In this document: positions 16,994 to 25,746 of the stretch, piece by piece | Position numbering within the stretch: the first letter of the stretch is position 1 | Layout: the number at the start of each line of letters is the position of its first letter | Assembly: GCF_015240255.1 (NCBI RefSeq) | Contig: NZ_CP061205.1 | Location: forward strand, 1,509,501 to 1,573,500 | Direction of reading: 5' to 3' | Length of the DNA stretch: 64,000 nt | Origin: Kordiimonas pumila | Lineage (GTDB): Bacteria; Pseudomonadota; Alphaproteobacteria; Sphingomonadales; Kordiimonadaceae | The notes under the pieces: model-generated | What the model was told of the DNA's origin: nothing | Database searches by the model: none | What the model saw: only the letters and a program-made list of their open reading frames with translations | Translations under genes and position numbers: made by a program

Positions 16994-17853
16994 CAGATAA
17001 TGAAAGGCATTTTGGCACAGTGTGTCGCTCATTCCTGTTTGTGCCAGGGGATAGGCTCGATCTGGTTTCAAAGGCTGTAAAAGGCTCGTCGGATGCCATA
17101 TGTATTGACCTTGAAGACGGGGTGGCAGGCACGGCAAAAGATACGGCGCGCTACATGCTTCCTGAGGCTCTTCAGGTCGTGATAGAGGCAGGGTGCACGG
17201 CTTATGTTAGGGTTAACCCACTACAGGACAGGGCTAACCACGTGCAGGATTTAGCCGCTTTAACGGTACAGCCGGATGGTATTGTACTGCCAAAAGCAGA
17301 GGGGTGGTTGCAAGCGGCAAGTGTCACTAAAGGCTTGAGTCTGTCTGGTAATCTAAGGCTTGTCGCCATGATTGAAGACCCAAAGGCATTACTGGCATTT
17401 GAACAAGAAGCAATGATGCCAGGAGCAGTAGACGCGCTTTTGCTGGGAACGGAAGATTTTAGTGCATACTGTGGCTGTTCGCCTGATGCACCGCTCATTA
17501 CAGCTGCTTATGTGCGTATGGTAATGGTTGCTAAAGCAGCAGGCGTAAAGGCGTATGGTATGCCAATAGGTATTGCTGATTATAAAAACCTTGAGGCTTT
17601 CAACAAAGCTGCTTGTTTTGCCAAGCATGCGGGCGGTGATGGAGCCTTTGCCATTCACCCACGCCAGATTGAAATTTTGAATACAGTATTTTCTATTACA
17701 GAGGATGCAGTAGCTTGGGCGCAAAATGTGATTACTGTATTTGAAAAAGCGCGGGCAGCAGGGCAAGCAATTACAACTCTTGACGGCGAGATGGTTGATC
17801 AGCCTGTTTATGCTCGTGCGCGCAAATTACTGTCTGGCACAACGGCCTTATAA
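16990..17853 (+). CDS. CitE-like HpcH/HpaI aldolase/lyase
   Basis: A 287-residue CitE-type TIM-barrel lyase. RSFLFVPGDR near residue 12, the Mg-binding CIDLEDGV near 35, YVRVNPL near 73, the metal Glu in VAMIEDP near 120 and FAIHPRQIEILN near 218 are all in place. Family members cleave beta-hydroxyacyl-CoA esters such as citramalyl-CoA or malyl-CoA. It overlaps CaiB by 4 bp and is followed after 173 bp by the ABC transporter genes in the same direction. The pair may metabolise an acid brought in by that transporter or liberated from its substrate. Confidence 0.87.
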   Translation: MTDNERHFGTVCRSFLFVPGDRLDLVSKAVKGSSDAICIDLEDGVAGTAKDTARYMLPEALQVVIEAGCTAYVRVNPLQDRANHVQDLAALTVQPDGIVLPKAEGWLQAASVTKGLSLSGNLRLVAMIEDPKALLAFEQEAMMPGAVDALLLGTEDFSAYCGCSPDAPLITAAYVRMVMVAKAAGVKAYGMPIGIADYKNLEAFNKAACFAKHAGGDGAFAIHPRQIEILNTVFSITEDAVAWAQNVITVFEKARAAGQAITTLDGEMVDQPVYARARKLLSGTTAL

Positions 17854-18026
17854 ATGTGAGCTATAGCTTCATATTGAAAGGCGGTTTTAGGCATTACTCA
17901 AAAGCTGCTGAAATTTTTAAGACCCCCCATTCTCTTTATTGCAATGGACAAGCACAGTTATTTTGGCGCTACATAGGGGTGAAAATATTTATCTAACACA
18001 CAGATTTGTCAGGAGAGATAAAAGCC

Positions 18027-19637
18027 ATGCAAGGCAAGTGCCCTCAGAAAAAGAGCATATTCGATTTGCACCACTGCGGATTAAAAGTCTTTTTGCTGGG
18101 GCTGGTTTTATCTTGTTACAGTGTTGCAGTGCAGGCTGCTGAGATGGAGGTTATTGACGTTGCTCTAACCTCTGATATCAGAAGTACAGACCCAGGCGTA
18201 AACCGAGACGCCAATACAGATACAGTTATGATGCATGTTCTGGAAGGGCTGGTTGCTTACCGTGAAGATGGGAGCACAGGGCCGTTGCTTGCTGACTTTG
18301 TTGATATTTCAGAAGATGAAAAAACATATACTTTTCATTTACGCTCAGGGGTGCGCTTTCATAATGGTGATCTCTTAAAAGCAGAGCATGTGGTTTGGAC
18401 ATGGAAGCGATACCTTGACCCCGCTACAGGGTGGGGGTGTCTCGCAAGTTTTGATGGTTCAAACGGTGATAAAATTGAATCTATCGAAGCGGTGGGTGAT
18501 GATGCTGTTGTTTTCAAGCTAAACCATCCGCAGCCTATGTTTTTAAGCCAAATGGCTGTTATACACTGCGGCGCCAGCGGTATTATTCACCCCAGTTCCT
18601 TGAATGCAGATGGCAGCTGGAACAGGCCTGTTGCAACGGGGCCTTATATGCTGGGCAAGTGGGTTAGGGGCCAGTATATTGAGCTGGACGCCTTTGCGGA
18701 TTATCAAAGTCGTGTTGAGCCAAGGGATGGTAATACGGGCGGAAAAATTGCCTATGCCACTAAAATAAAGTGGTTGATTATTAGGGATTCTGCGGCGCGT
18801 TTGGCGGCTTTGTCCAAGGGGCAGGTGCAGGCTATGCCAGAACTTCCCGCCGCCGAGATGCTGCAAGTTAGGCGCATGCATAATGTGCAGATTATCAGCA
18901 AACCGATGCTGGTGAATTACGGCATTCTTATTCAAGACCGTGACACTTTATTATCAGATGTACGGATGCGTAAAGCGCTGGCAATGAGCATTGACCGAAC
19001 AACGGTGGCAAGCCTTGTCACGGAAGACGTGGGGGTTGCAAATGCTTCTGTGATCCCTAGTTCCAGTGTATTCCACAGCGATATTCAAAAGCAAAGTGAT
19101 GGCTTTCATCCAGATAGGGTGAAGAGGATTTTGGATGAGATCGGCTATAAGGGGCAGCCTATAAAATTGGTAACAAACCGCCGGTATCCGGCCATGTTTA
19201 ATCAGGCGCTTTTGGTGCAGGCTATGGCGCGGCAGGCAGGTATTAATATAGAACTTGAGGTAATAGAATGGGCTACACAAATCGATCGCTGGCGTTCCGG
19301 CAACTATCAATTGATGTCGTTTGGTTATTCAGCGCGCGCAGACCCGTATTTTAATTACCAATCTATTCTCGGTGATAGAGACGCCAATAAAACGAAGCTG
19401 TGGGACAAGCCTGAGGCGATTGACTTGTTGGCAGAGTCTGCGCGTGTTTCCGACCCAGACAAGCGCCAGCAATTGTTCAATGAATTACACACGCTGATGA
19501 TCGAGGATTGCCCCATCATTGTACTTTATAGCCTTTCAGATGTGAATGCTGTGCGCACCAGCATTAAGGGTTTTAATTCTTGGGTGTTTGGGCGAGCGCG
19601 CTTTTGGGGTGTGAAACGTATGGAAGAGGGCAGCTGA
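18027..19637 (+). CDS. ABC transporter substrate-binding protein, oligopeptide family, copy 1
   Basis: A 536-residue family 5 solute-binding protein. A signal peptide spans roughly residues 18-38 (LKVFLLGLVLSCYSVAVQA), followed by the binding domain with PMLA/GLLADF-type and RFHNGD motifs, as in DppA/OppA. The ATG at 18027 has AGGAGA ten bases upstream; an in-frame TTG at 18006 is rejected. Two Cys (in GWGCLASFDGS and VIHCGAS) are both matched in the paralogue at 49322 (WRCRHWYDGS and NVQCITA), suggesting a conserved disulphide. It opens the importer operon SBP-permease-permease-fused ATPase. Likely ligands are peptides or other oligomeric amides; metal chelates are possible. Confidence 0.9.
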   Translation: MQGKCPQKKSIFDLHHCGLKVFLLGLVLSCYSVAVQAAEMEVIDVALTSDIRSTDPGVNRDANTDTVMMHVLEGLVAYREDGSTGPLLADFVDISEDEKTYTFHLRSGVRFHNGDLLKAEHVVWTWKRYLDPATGWGCLASFDGSNGDKIESIEAVGDDAVVFKLNHPQPMFLSQMAVIHCGASGIIHPSSLNADGSWNRPVATGPYMLGKWVRGQYIELDAFADYQSRVEPRDGNTGGKIAYATKIKWLIIRDSAARLAALSKGQVQAMPELPAAEMLQVRRMHNVQIISKPMLVNYGILIQDRDTLLSDVRMRKALAMSIDRTTVASLVTEDVGVANASVIPSSSVFHSDIQKQSDGFHPDRVKRILDEIGYKGQPIKLVTNRRYPAMFNQALLVQAMARQAGINIELEVIEWATQIDRWRSGNYQLMSFGYSARADPYFNYQSILGDRDANKTKLWDKPEAIDLLAESARVSDPDKRQQLFNELHTLMIEDCPIIVLYSLSDVNAVRTSIKGFNSWVFGRARFWGVKRMEEGS

Positions 19638-19639
19638 TT

Positions 19640-20590
19640 ATGTCCATTGCAAAATATTTACTGATCCGGGTACTGCTGGCGTCGATGACGTTGTTTATAT
19701 CACTGGCTATCATCTTCTTCCTTATTCGCTTAATTCCCGGTGACCCGGCCCAGATCATGCTGGGTAATATTGATGATCCTGTCGCGCTGGAGAGAATGCG
19801 CGCGGCTCTTGCGCTTGACCAACCGGTGATCATGCAATTTTTAAATTGGCTGCACCGCCTTGTTCAGGGCGATCTTGGTGTCTCTATTACACAGGATAGG
19901 TCTGTGCTGAGCATTATTATCCCCAGTTTTGGTGTAACGGCGTCTCTTGTGATCCCGGCCGTTATTATTGCCGCCCTTATTGCAATTCCGGCGGGTTCGG
20001 TTGCAGCATGGAAACAAAACACAAAAATTGATGTTATTGTGATGACGGCTGCAACAATTGCGCTCTCGATACCAAGCTTTTGGCTAGGTCTTCTGTTCCT
20101 GTTGTTCTTTGGTCTTAAGCTAGAGTTCTTACCCGTTGTTGGGTATGTGTCCATGTTCGATAACTTTTGGGAAGGCGTCACCTACCTGATAATGCCAGTG
20201 AGTGCTCTGGCCTTAACTGAGGCGGGGGTTATTGTTCGATTGATGCGCTCTAGCACTATTGATGTGCTTCGGCTGGAATATATTACCCATGCCTATGCTA
20301 AAGGTTTAACGAACTGGACAGTTAGAACACGGCATGCATTGCCGAATGCCATAGCACCTACATGGACCATGATTGGCTTGATTTTGGGTGCGCTACTTGG
20401 CGGTGCGGTTGTAACGGAAACGGTGTTTACGCTGCCGGGGCTTGGCAGGCTGTTGGTGGAAAGCATTTTTGCCCGTGATTATCCGGTGATCCAAGGCTGT
20501 ATGCTTATCGTTACCCTTTCTTATGTATGTGTCAATGTGATCGTAGACACGACTTATTTACTCCTAAGCCCAGGAGCAAGCTATGATTAG
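19640..20590 (+). CDS. ABC transporter permease, DppB/OppB type, copy 1
   Basis: A 316-residue inner-membrane permease. The N-terminus (IRVLLASMTLFISLAIIFFLIRLIPGDPA) is the hallmark of the DppB/OppB group, whose first periplasmic stretch starts with PGDPA. The EAA-type coupling loop appears as THAYAKGLTNWTVRTRHALPNA near residue 215. The ATG is two bases after the SBP stop and the gene overlaps the next by 8 bp. It partners the DppC-type permease and the fused ATPase. Confidence 0.92.
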   Translation: MSIAKYLLIRVLLASMTLFISLAIIFFLIRLIPGDPAQIMLGNIDDPVALERMRAALALDQPVIMQFLNWLHRLVQGDLGVSITQDRSVLSIIIPSFGVTASLVIPAVIIAALIAIPAGSVAAWKQNTKIDVIVMTAATIALSIPSFWLGLLFLLFFGLKLEFLPVVGYVSMFDNFWEGVTYLIMPVSALALTEAGVIVRLMRSSTIDVLRLEYITHAYAKGLTNWTVRTRHALPNAIAPTWTMIGLILGALLGGAVVTETVFTLPGLGRLLVESIFARDYPVIQGCMLIVTLSYVCVNVIVDTTYLLLSPGASYD

Positions 20591-21419
20591 TGAATGGTGG
20601 AAAATTTGTAAAAGCAGGCCTAATGCCTTTGTGGGTAGCTTATTGATGCTACTGGTGTTTGTGGTTGCTGTTATTGGCAGTTTTTATACGCCCTACGATC
20701 CTATCGCGGTTAGTACGACCGAACGGCTTGCAGCCCCGTCTCTCGCGCATCTTTTAGGTACAGACGAATGGGGGCGTGATGTTCTGAGTAGGCTTTTATC
20801 TGCGGCAACAGTGAGTGTTGCGATAAGCGGTATTACGGCAATTATTGCTACGGCTATTGGTGCTTTTATTGGGGCAGCAACAGCTTTCTACGGCGGTTGG
20901 TTCGATAGAATAATGCTTGTATTTATGGACTCTCTCTTAGCGTTTCCTTCGCTTATATTAGCGCTGTCGGTTATTGCTATATATGGTTCTGGTGAGTACG
21001 CCGTTATCATTGCACTTAGTATTGCCTATGTGCCTTCCGTGGTGCGGGTTGTTCGCACTTCTGGCCTGTCACTGAAGCGGCGCGAGTTTATTGATGCGTC
21101 TGCAATTATGGGCAATAGCCGCTTTTTTACGCTTTTAAAACATATCCTGCCTAATACGCTCGCTCCCATTATTGTACTGGGTACATCGCTGTTTGGCTGG
21201 GCATTGCTTGCAGAGAGTGCTTTGTCCTTTCTGGGGCTCGGTGTTTCGCCGCCTGCTGCCAGTTGGGGCGGGATGCTTGCTGATAGTCGCTATTATTTTG
21301 AAAACGCCCCTTGGCTTGCGGTGGCACCGGGCCTTGCTATTTCTATCTCTTTACTCGGCATCAACCTTTTTGGTGATGCGCTGCGGGATTATCTTGATCC
21401 AAGGATGAAAAATCTGTGA
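20583..21419 (+). CDS. ABC transporter permease, DppC/OppC type, copy 1
   Basis: A 278-residue permease with DppC features: YTPYDPIAVSTTERLAAPS followed by LLGTDEWGRDVLSRLLSA near residues 55-75, the EAA loop EFIDASAIMGNSRFFTLLKHILPN near 170, and the C-terminal GINLFGDALRDYLDPRM. It overlaps the preceding permease by 8 bp and the ATPase by 4 bp, as is usual in a translationally coupled importer operon. Confidence 0.92.
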   Translation: MISEWWKICKSRPNAFVGSLLMLLVFVVAVIGSFYTPYDPIAVSTTERLAAPSLAHLLGTDEWGRDVLSRLLSAATVSVAISGITAIIATAIGAFIGAATAFYGGWFDRIMLVFMDSLLAFPSLILALSVIAIYGSGEYAVIIALSIAYVPSVVRVVRTSGLSLKRREFIDASAIMGNSRFFTLLKHILPNTLAPIIVLGTSLFGWALLAESALSFLGLGVSPPAASWGGMLADSRYYFENAPWLAVAPGLAISISLLGINLFGDALRDYLDPRMKNL

Positions 21420-23209
21420 CAAATTCTGTTCTTGCAAATGATACGGTGCTCGCAGTTGAGAACCTGCATATTGATATTACTGTGGCCGGTGAAAAGCCTA
21501 AACCTATTGTGAATGATGTAAGCTTTGGCATTCAAGCTGGTGGTATAACAGCCCTTGTTGGGGAATCTGGCAGCGGTAAAACCATGATAGGCCGCGCCTT
21601 GTTGAGGCTGTTACCTCCTGTGGCAAGAGTTAGCGCCGGGACTATGCTGTTTAAAGGTACAAACCTGCAGCTTGCGAATGATGCAGGCATGCGCAGCTTA
21701 AGGGGCAATCACATAGGTATGGTTTTTCAGGAGCCTATGTCTTCACTTAATCCGGCACTTCGAATTGGCTTCCAGATGTCAGAAGCGTTGATGCTGCATA
21801 AGAACATGACCAGAGAAGAAGCGCGCATACACAGTATTGAGATGCTTAAACGGGTGCAAATAACCAATCCGGAAGAAAGCTTTAATGCGTATCCTTACCA
21901 GTTTTCAGGTGGTATGCGGCAGCGCATCATGCTGGCATCGGTACTGGCAATGCGGCCGGCTTTATTGATCGCTGACGAACCAACAACAGCGCTTGATGCC
22001 CTCATCCGCAAAGAGATCATGGAGTTGATGCTGGAAATTACCAAAGATATAGGAACGGGTGTTTTGCTTATCAGCCATGACCTAGGCATGGTTGCACAGT
22101 ATGCCGAGGATGTGGTTGTGCTGCGTAAAGGGGTGCAAATTGAAAGCGGCAAGTGTTCTGATATTTTGCTAAGCCCACAACATGATTATACGCGTGACCT
22201 GATGGGGGCTTTGCCCGCGCGTAGAACAGATATGCTAGAAAAAACATATACTAAGCCACTTCTGGATATTAAAAACCTATGTGTTGACTTCAAACGGTCT
22301 GGCTCATCATTCTGGAAAAAATCGAATATGGTGCGGGCTGTTGACCGAGCCAGTTTTGCTGTTAATCAGGGTGAAATCCTTGCTGTAGTAGGCGAATCCG
22401 GTTCTGGTAAAACAACGATTGGCCGCACCATTATGCAGTTGTGTGCAAAGTCATCTGGCCAGATATTTTTTGAAGGTCAGGATTTGGATAGTATGGCAAA
22501 GGGGAAGCTCGCTTCCGTGCGCGGTAATATGCAAATGGTGTTTCAGGATCCCTTTTCTTCGCTTGACCCACGCATGACACTTGAAGCCACGGTGGCGGAA
22601 GGCCTGCGGCATAATAAATCCCTCACAGCGAAGGAAAAGCGTGCACAAGCACAGAATATGTTAACAGAAGTGGGTTTGCCGGGTGACTTTGCTGGCCGCT
22701 ACCCTCATGAGCTATCTGGCGGTCAGCGCCAACGTGTTTGTATCGCGCGGGCTATTGTCGCGCAGCCCATGTTTATTGTTGCTGACGAGCCGGTTTCTGC
22801 CCTTGATGTAACTATCCAGCATCAGGTTCTAAAACTACTTGCGCGGTTGCAGGAAAAATATGGTTTTAGCTATTTATTCATATCCCATGACCTAGGCGTG
22901 GTAGAGCAGGTTGCTGATCGGGTTGTGGTTATGTACAGAGGTAAAATTCTGGAGGTGGGTAGCCGCGATGATATTTTTGACAGGCCCTGCCATCCCTATA
23001 CAATACGCCTGCTAGAAGCCACCCCACGCTTGGTGAAGCAGGATGATACCTCTTACAGACTTGTTGATACGGTAGCCACAAGAACGAATGCCCCTGAAGG
23101 GTATGTGTTTTTTAACCACGGCAGTATTCCGGGCGCAGCTATAACTTCAGCAGAATCAGTTATGGTTGAGATAGCCCCTGGCCACATTGTGTGCTGTGCG
23201 GCGACATAG
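21416..23209 (+). CDS. Fused ABC ATPase (DppD-DppF type), copy 1
   Basis: A 597-residue protein with two complete ATPase domains in one chain. The first has Walker A GESGSGKT near residue 51, signature SGGMRQR and Walker B LLIADEP. The second repeats GESGSGKT near 325, SGGQRQR and VADEPVSALD. Each is followed by the oligopeptide-transporter C-terminal extension with its HPYT-type motif (HDYTRDLMGALP, HPYTIRLLEATP). It energises the two permeases upstream. The start is GTG, overlapping the previous stop (GTGA). The stop lies 2 bp from the stop of the convergent LysR gene, with no terminator between. Confidence 0.93.
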   Translation: MTNSVLANDTVLAVENLHIDITVAGEKPKPIVNDVSFGIQAGGITALVGESGSGKTMIGRALLRLLPPVARVSAGTMLFKGTNLQLANDAGMRSLRGNHIGMVFQEPMSSLNPALRIGFQMSEALMLHKNMTREEARIHSIEMLKRVQITNPEESFNAYPYQFSGGMRQRIMLASVLAMRPALLIADEPTTALDALIRKEIMELMLEITKDIGTGVLLISHDLGMVAQYAEDVVVLRKGVQIESGKCSDILLSPQHDYTRDLMGALPARRTDMLEKTYTKPLLDIKNLCVDFKRSGSSFWKKSNMVRAVDRASFAVNQGEILAVVGESGSGKTTIGRTIMQLCAKSSGQIFFEGQDLDSMAKGKLASVRGNMQMVFQDPFSSLDPRMTLEATVAEGLRHNKSLTAKEKRAQAQNMLTEVGLPGDFAGRYPHELSGGQRQRVCIARAIVAQPMFIVADEPVSALDVTIQHQVLKLLARLQEKYGFSYLFISHDLGVVEQVADRVVVMYRGKILEVGSRDDIFDRPCHPYTIRLLEATPRLVKQDDTSYRLVDTVATRTNAPEGYVFFNHGSIPGAAITSAESVMVEIAPGHIVCCAAT

Positions 23210-23211
23210 GT

Positions 23212-24117
23212 TTATTGGTAAGAGCTGATAATACGCTTGGTATCGCTCATTTCATCGCATATCCATTCACGCAGTAAGCGCACTTCTCGTCGTTGCTGTT
23301 GCATGGGGGGGTGGACAAGATAGTAGGATATATCGCTTGGAACAGCGATGTTCACTGGAGTTACCAACCTCCCGCTTTCAATGGCGTCAGCGCCTAGAAC
23401 AACATCGCTCATGGTAATGCCAAACCCAGCTTCAGCTGCGCGCAGTGCCATATCAAGCACGTCAAAATCAAGGCCATCTTCCGTGTTGAAGCTTTCGCCG
23501 CCCCACCTTTCTGACCACATTTTCCAGTCTTGGTGGCTGGGCAGCGGGTGTAAGAGAGTTACCTTGTCAAAGTCTGCTGCGCATTCCAGTTTGCGGCCAT
23601 TTAGATAGTCCGGTGCGCAAACAGGTGTTAGCCATTCTGGGTATAATTCCGTTACATATTCAGGGGACCAGTTGCCACGGCCATAGCGAATGCCAAGCTC
23701 TGCTTCACCGTCGCCCGAGATCATGTCGTGCCAGCGTGTTTGTACAATAACCTGAATTAAGGGGTATTGGCTTTGAAAGCGTTTTAGGCGGGGGTAAAAC
23801 CAGCGCAGCGCCATGGTAGGCAATACTTTTATTTGTACGGTATCTTTATCGCGCTGGAAAGTTTCAATGGTTTTGGCAATCTGGCTGAAAGCATCTTTGG
23901 TGCTTGCGGCGAGAGCAATACCCACATCAGTGATTTCAAGGCCGCTATGCTTGCGGTGGAATAAAGGGGTGCCAAGCTGTTCTTCCAGTATGCGTACCTG
24001 CCTGCTGACAGCACTTTCGCTGATGCGCATATAATTGGCTGCTTTTTTAATGCTCATCTGGTCAGCAACGATTTCAAAGCAGCGTAGAGCATTCAGGGAT
24101 GGAAGTCGGCGTGCCAT
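23212..24117 (-). CDS. LysR family regulator, GcvA-like, copy 2
   Basis: A 301-residue LysR protein: helix-turn-helix in residues 1-65 (LNALRCFEIVADQMSIKKAANYM, SESAVSRQVRILEEQL) and effector domain after about residue 90. The ATG at 24117 is preceded by AAGGGAG; the open frame up to 24156 has no ribosome site. It lies at the end of the minus-strand DauA-like/FAD/ALDH gene row, 108 bp below the ALDH stop, and may be co-transcribed with it. It is a candidate binder of the 15-mer upstream of that row, although GcvA-type proteins usually bind T-N11-A sites and the 15-mer is not a clear dyad. Confidence 0.9.
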   Translation of the reverse strand: MARRLPSLNALRCFEIVADQMSIKKAANYMRISESAVSRQVRILEEQLGTPLFHRKHSGLEITDVGIALAASTKDAFSQIAKTIETFQRDKDTVQIKVLPTMALRWFYPRLKRFQSQYPLIQVIVQTRWHDMISGDGEAELGIRYGRGNWSPEYVTELYPEWLTPVCAPDYLNGRKLECAADFDKVTLLHPLPSHQDWKMWSERWGGESFNTEDGLDFDVLDMALRAAEAGFGITMSDVVLGADAIESGRLVTPVNIAVPSDISYYLVHPPMQQQRREVRLLREWICDEMSDTKRIISSYQ

Positions 24118-24224
24118 AATGTACTCCCTTCGGTTAGGTACAGGTGCTACCGGCAAGCCTGTGTGGCAGTCCGATAAATCTTTGTACCATATTTTTCATA
24201 AAAAGGCTTTTTCATAAGCGTATT

Positions 24225-25730
24225 TTAGCCTTGGTTCACATTAATCCATATTGTTTTTGATTGCAGGTATTGGTCCATGGCTTCTGTTCCTTTGTCTCGG
24301 GCAAGGGAACCAGATTGCTTATAGCCACCAAATGGTGTTTTAATGTCGCCTTCTGTAAAGCCATTGATGCCTACTGTGCCACAAGCAAGCCGGCGGGCCA
24401 TGTATAATGCCTTATCTATGTCTTGTGTGAAGACAGTTGCGTGTAGGCCGTAATCGCTATTGTTAGCACAGGCGAGCGCTTCTTCCATGCCGTCTACAGT
24501 TAAAATGCCAAGAACCGGACCAAAGATTTCTTCGCGGGCAATTTTCATCTCTGGTGTCATATTTGTGAAAACAGAAGGGCCAACAAAACAGTCTGATGTG
24601 CTGGTGTAGGCATCAGCCATATCAAGGGCAATATCTGCTCCGCCAGTTCGGCCAGCTTCAACATAACGCATAACGGTATTACGGTGTTCCAGCGTTACCA
24701 TAGGACCAAGTTCCGTCAGAGGGTCTAGCGGGTTGCCAACAGCGATTTTTTTGGTTTTTTCAACAACACGGTGGGTGAATTCCTCCACTATTTTTTTATC
24801 GACAATCTGCCGCATGTTTGCTGAACAGTTTTGGCCGCCATTCCAAAAGGCGGATGATACAGCATTGTCTATAAGGTCGTCTGTTATTTTGGTATCACCG
24901 AGTATAATGAATGGGCTTTTACCACCCATTTCAAGGCCGATTGGCTTTAGGTTGCTTTCGCTTGAATATTTCAGGAAATACCGGCCAACTTCGGTAGAAC
25001 CTGTGAAAGAAACAACATCTATCCCGTGATGGCGGCCAATAGCCTGCCCTGTTGTTTCACCAAGGCCGGGGAGAATATTAAGCACTCCAGCCGGGATGCC
25101 AGCCTCTGCTGCGAGCTCAGCGAGGCGCAGTGCGGTATAGGATGTTTGTTCAGCGGGTTTTACAATGGCCGAGCATCCACTTGCTAAGGCTGGCGCCAGT
25201 TTCCATGCCGCCATTAAAAGCGGGAAGTTCCAAGGCAGCACAAGACCCGCTACGCCGATAGGCTCTTTTATTATCATGGCGCAGGCGCTGGCGTCAGTGG
25301 GGGCTATTTTACCAAAACTTTTATCTATCAGTTCTGCATACCACTGAAATGTGTTTGGTACTTCTGTTGAAATTTCATGGATGCAGTCTTTAATAGGTTT
25401 TCCACTATCAATGCTTTCCATAACGGCAAGTTCGTCTGAGTTTTCTCTGATCAGATTTGCAAGCTTCAGCAGCACTGCTTTGCGCTCTTCAGGGGCGCAG
25501 CGCGACCAAGTGCCTGCGCCGAATACACGACGCGCCGCTTTCACCGCCCGGTCTACATCCTCTGGCTGGCAGTGGCTAACAGTGCCAAGCGTTTCACCAG
25601 TTGCAGGGTTTATAGACCTTATAACCGCCCCGGATGCGGCAGGTGCAAAGCTTCCATCAATAAAAGCTTGCGACGGTAAAACCAGTTGGTCTGCAATGGC
25701 TTGATAATAAGCTTTGTCTTTTAGCGCCAT
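24225..25730 (-). CDS. Aldehyde dehydrogenase (PuuC-like)
   Basis: A 501-residue NAD(P)-dependent aldehyde dehydrogenase of normal length. The conserved PWNFP is near residue 166, KPAEQT near 191, FTGSTEVG near 242, general base Glu267 in LEMGGK, and nucleophile Cys302 in GGQNCSANMR. The combination with amine-oxidising flavoproteins directly upstream (gaps of 16 and 45 bp) suggests it oxidises the amino-aldehyde or aldehyde they make, as PuuC does in putrescine breakdown. Substrate specificity cannot be fixed from sequence. Confidence 0.9.
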   Translation of the reverse strand: MALKDKAYYQAIADQLVLPSQAFIDGSFAPAASGAVIRSINPATGETLGTVSHCQPEDVDRAVKAARRVFGAGTWSRCAPEERKAVLLKLANLIRENSDELAVMESIDSGKPIKDCIHEISTEVPNTFQWYAELIDKSFGKIAPTDASACAMIIKEPIGVAGLVLPWNFPLLMAAWKLAPALASGCSAIVKPAEQTSYTALRLAELAAEAGIPAGVLNILPGLGETTGQAIGRHHGIDVVSFTGSTEVGRYFLKYSSESNLKPIGLEMGGKSPFIILGDTKITDDLIDNAVSSAFWNGGQNCSANMRQIVDKKIVEEFTHRVVEKTKKIAVGNPLDPLTELGPMVTLEHRNTVMRYVEAGRTGGADIALDMADAYTSTSDCFVGPSVFTNMTPEMKIAREEIFGPVLGILTVDGMEEALACANNSDYGLHATVFTQDIDKALYMARRLACGTVGINGFTEGDIKTPFGGYKQSGSLARDKGTEAMDQYLQSKTIWINVNQG

Positions 25731-25746
25731 ACTATATTCTCCGGGT

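Noticed and set aside
18543-18935. 130-codon antisense frame inside the first SBP gene
   Set aside because: It is fully covered by the SBP coding sequence and lacks motifs.
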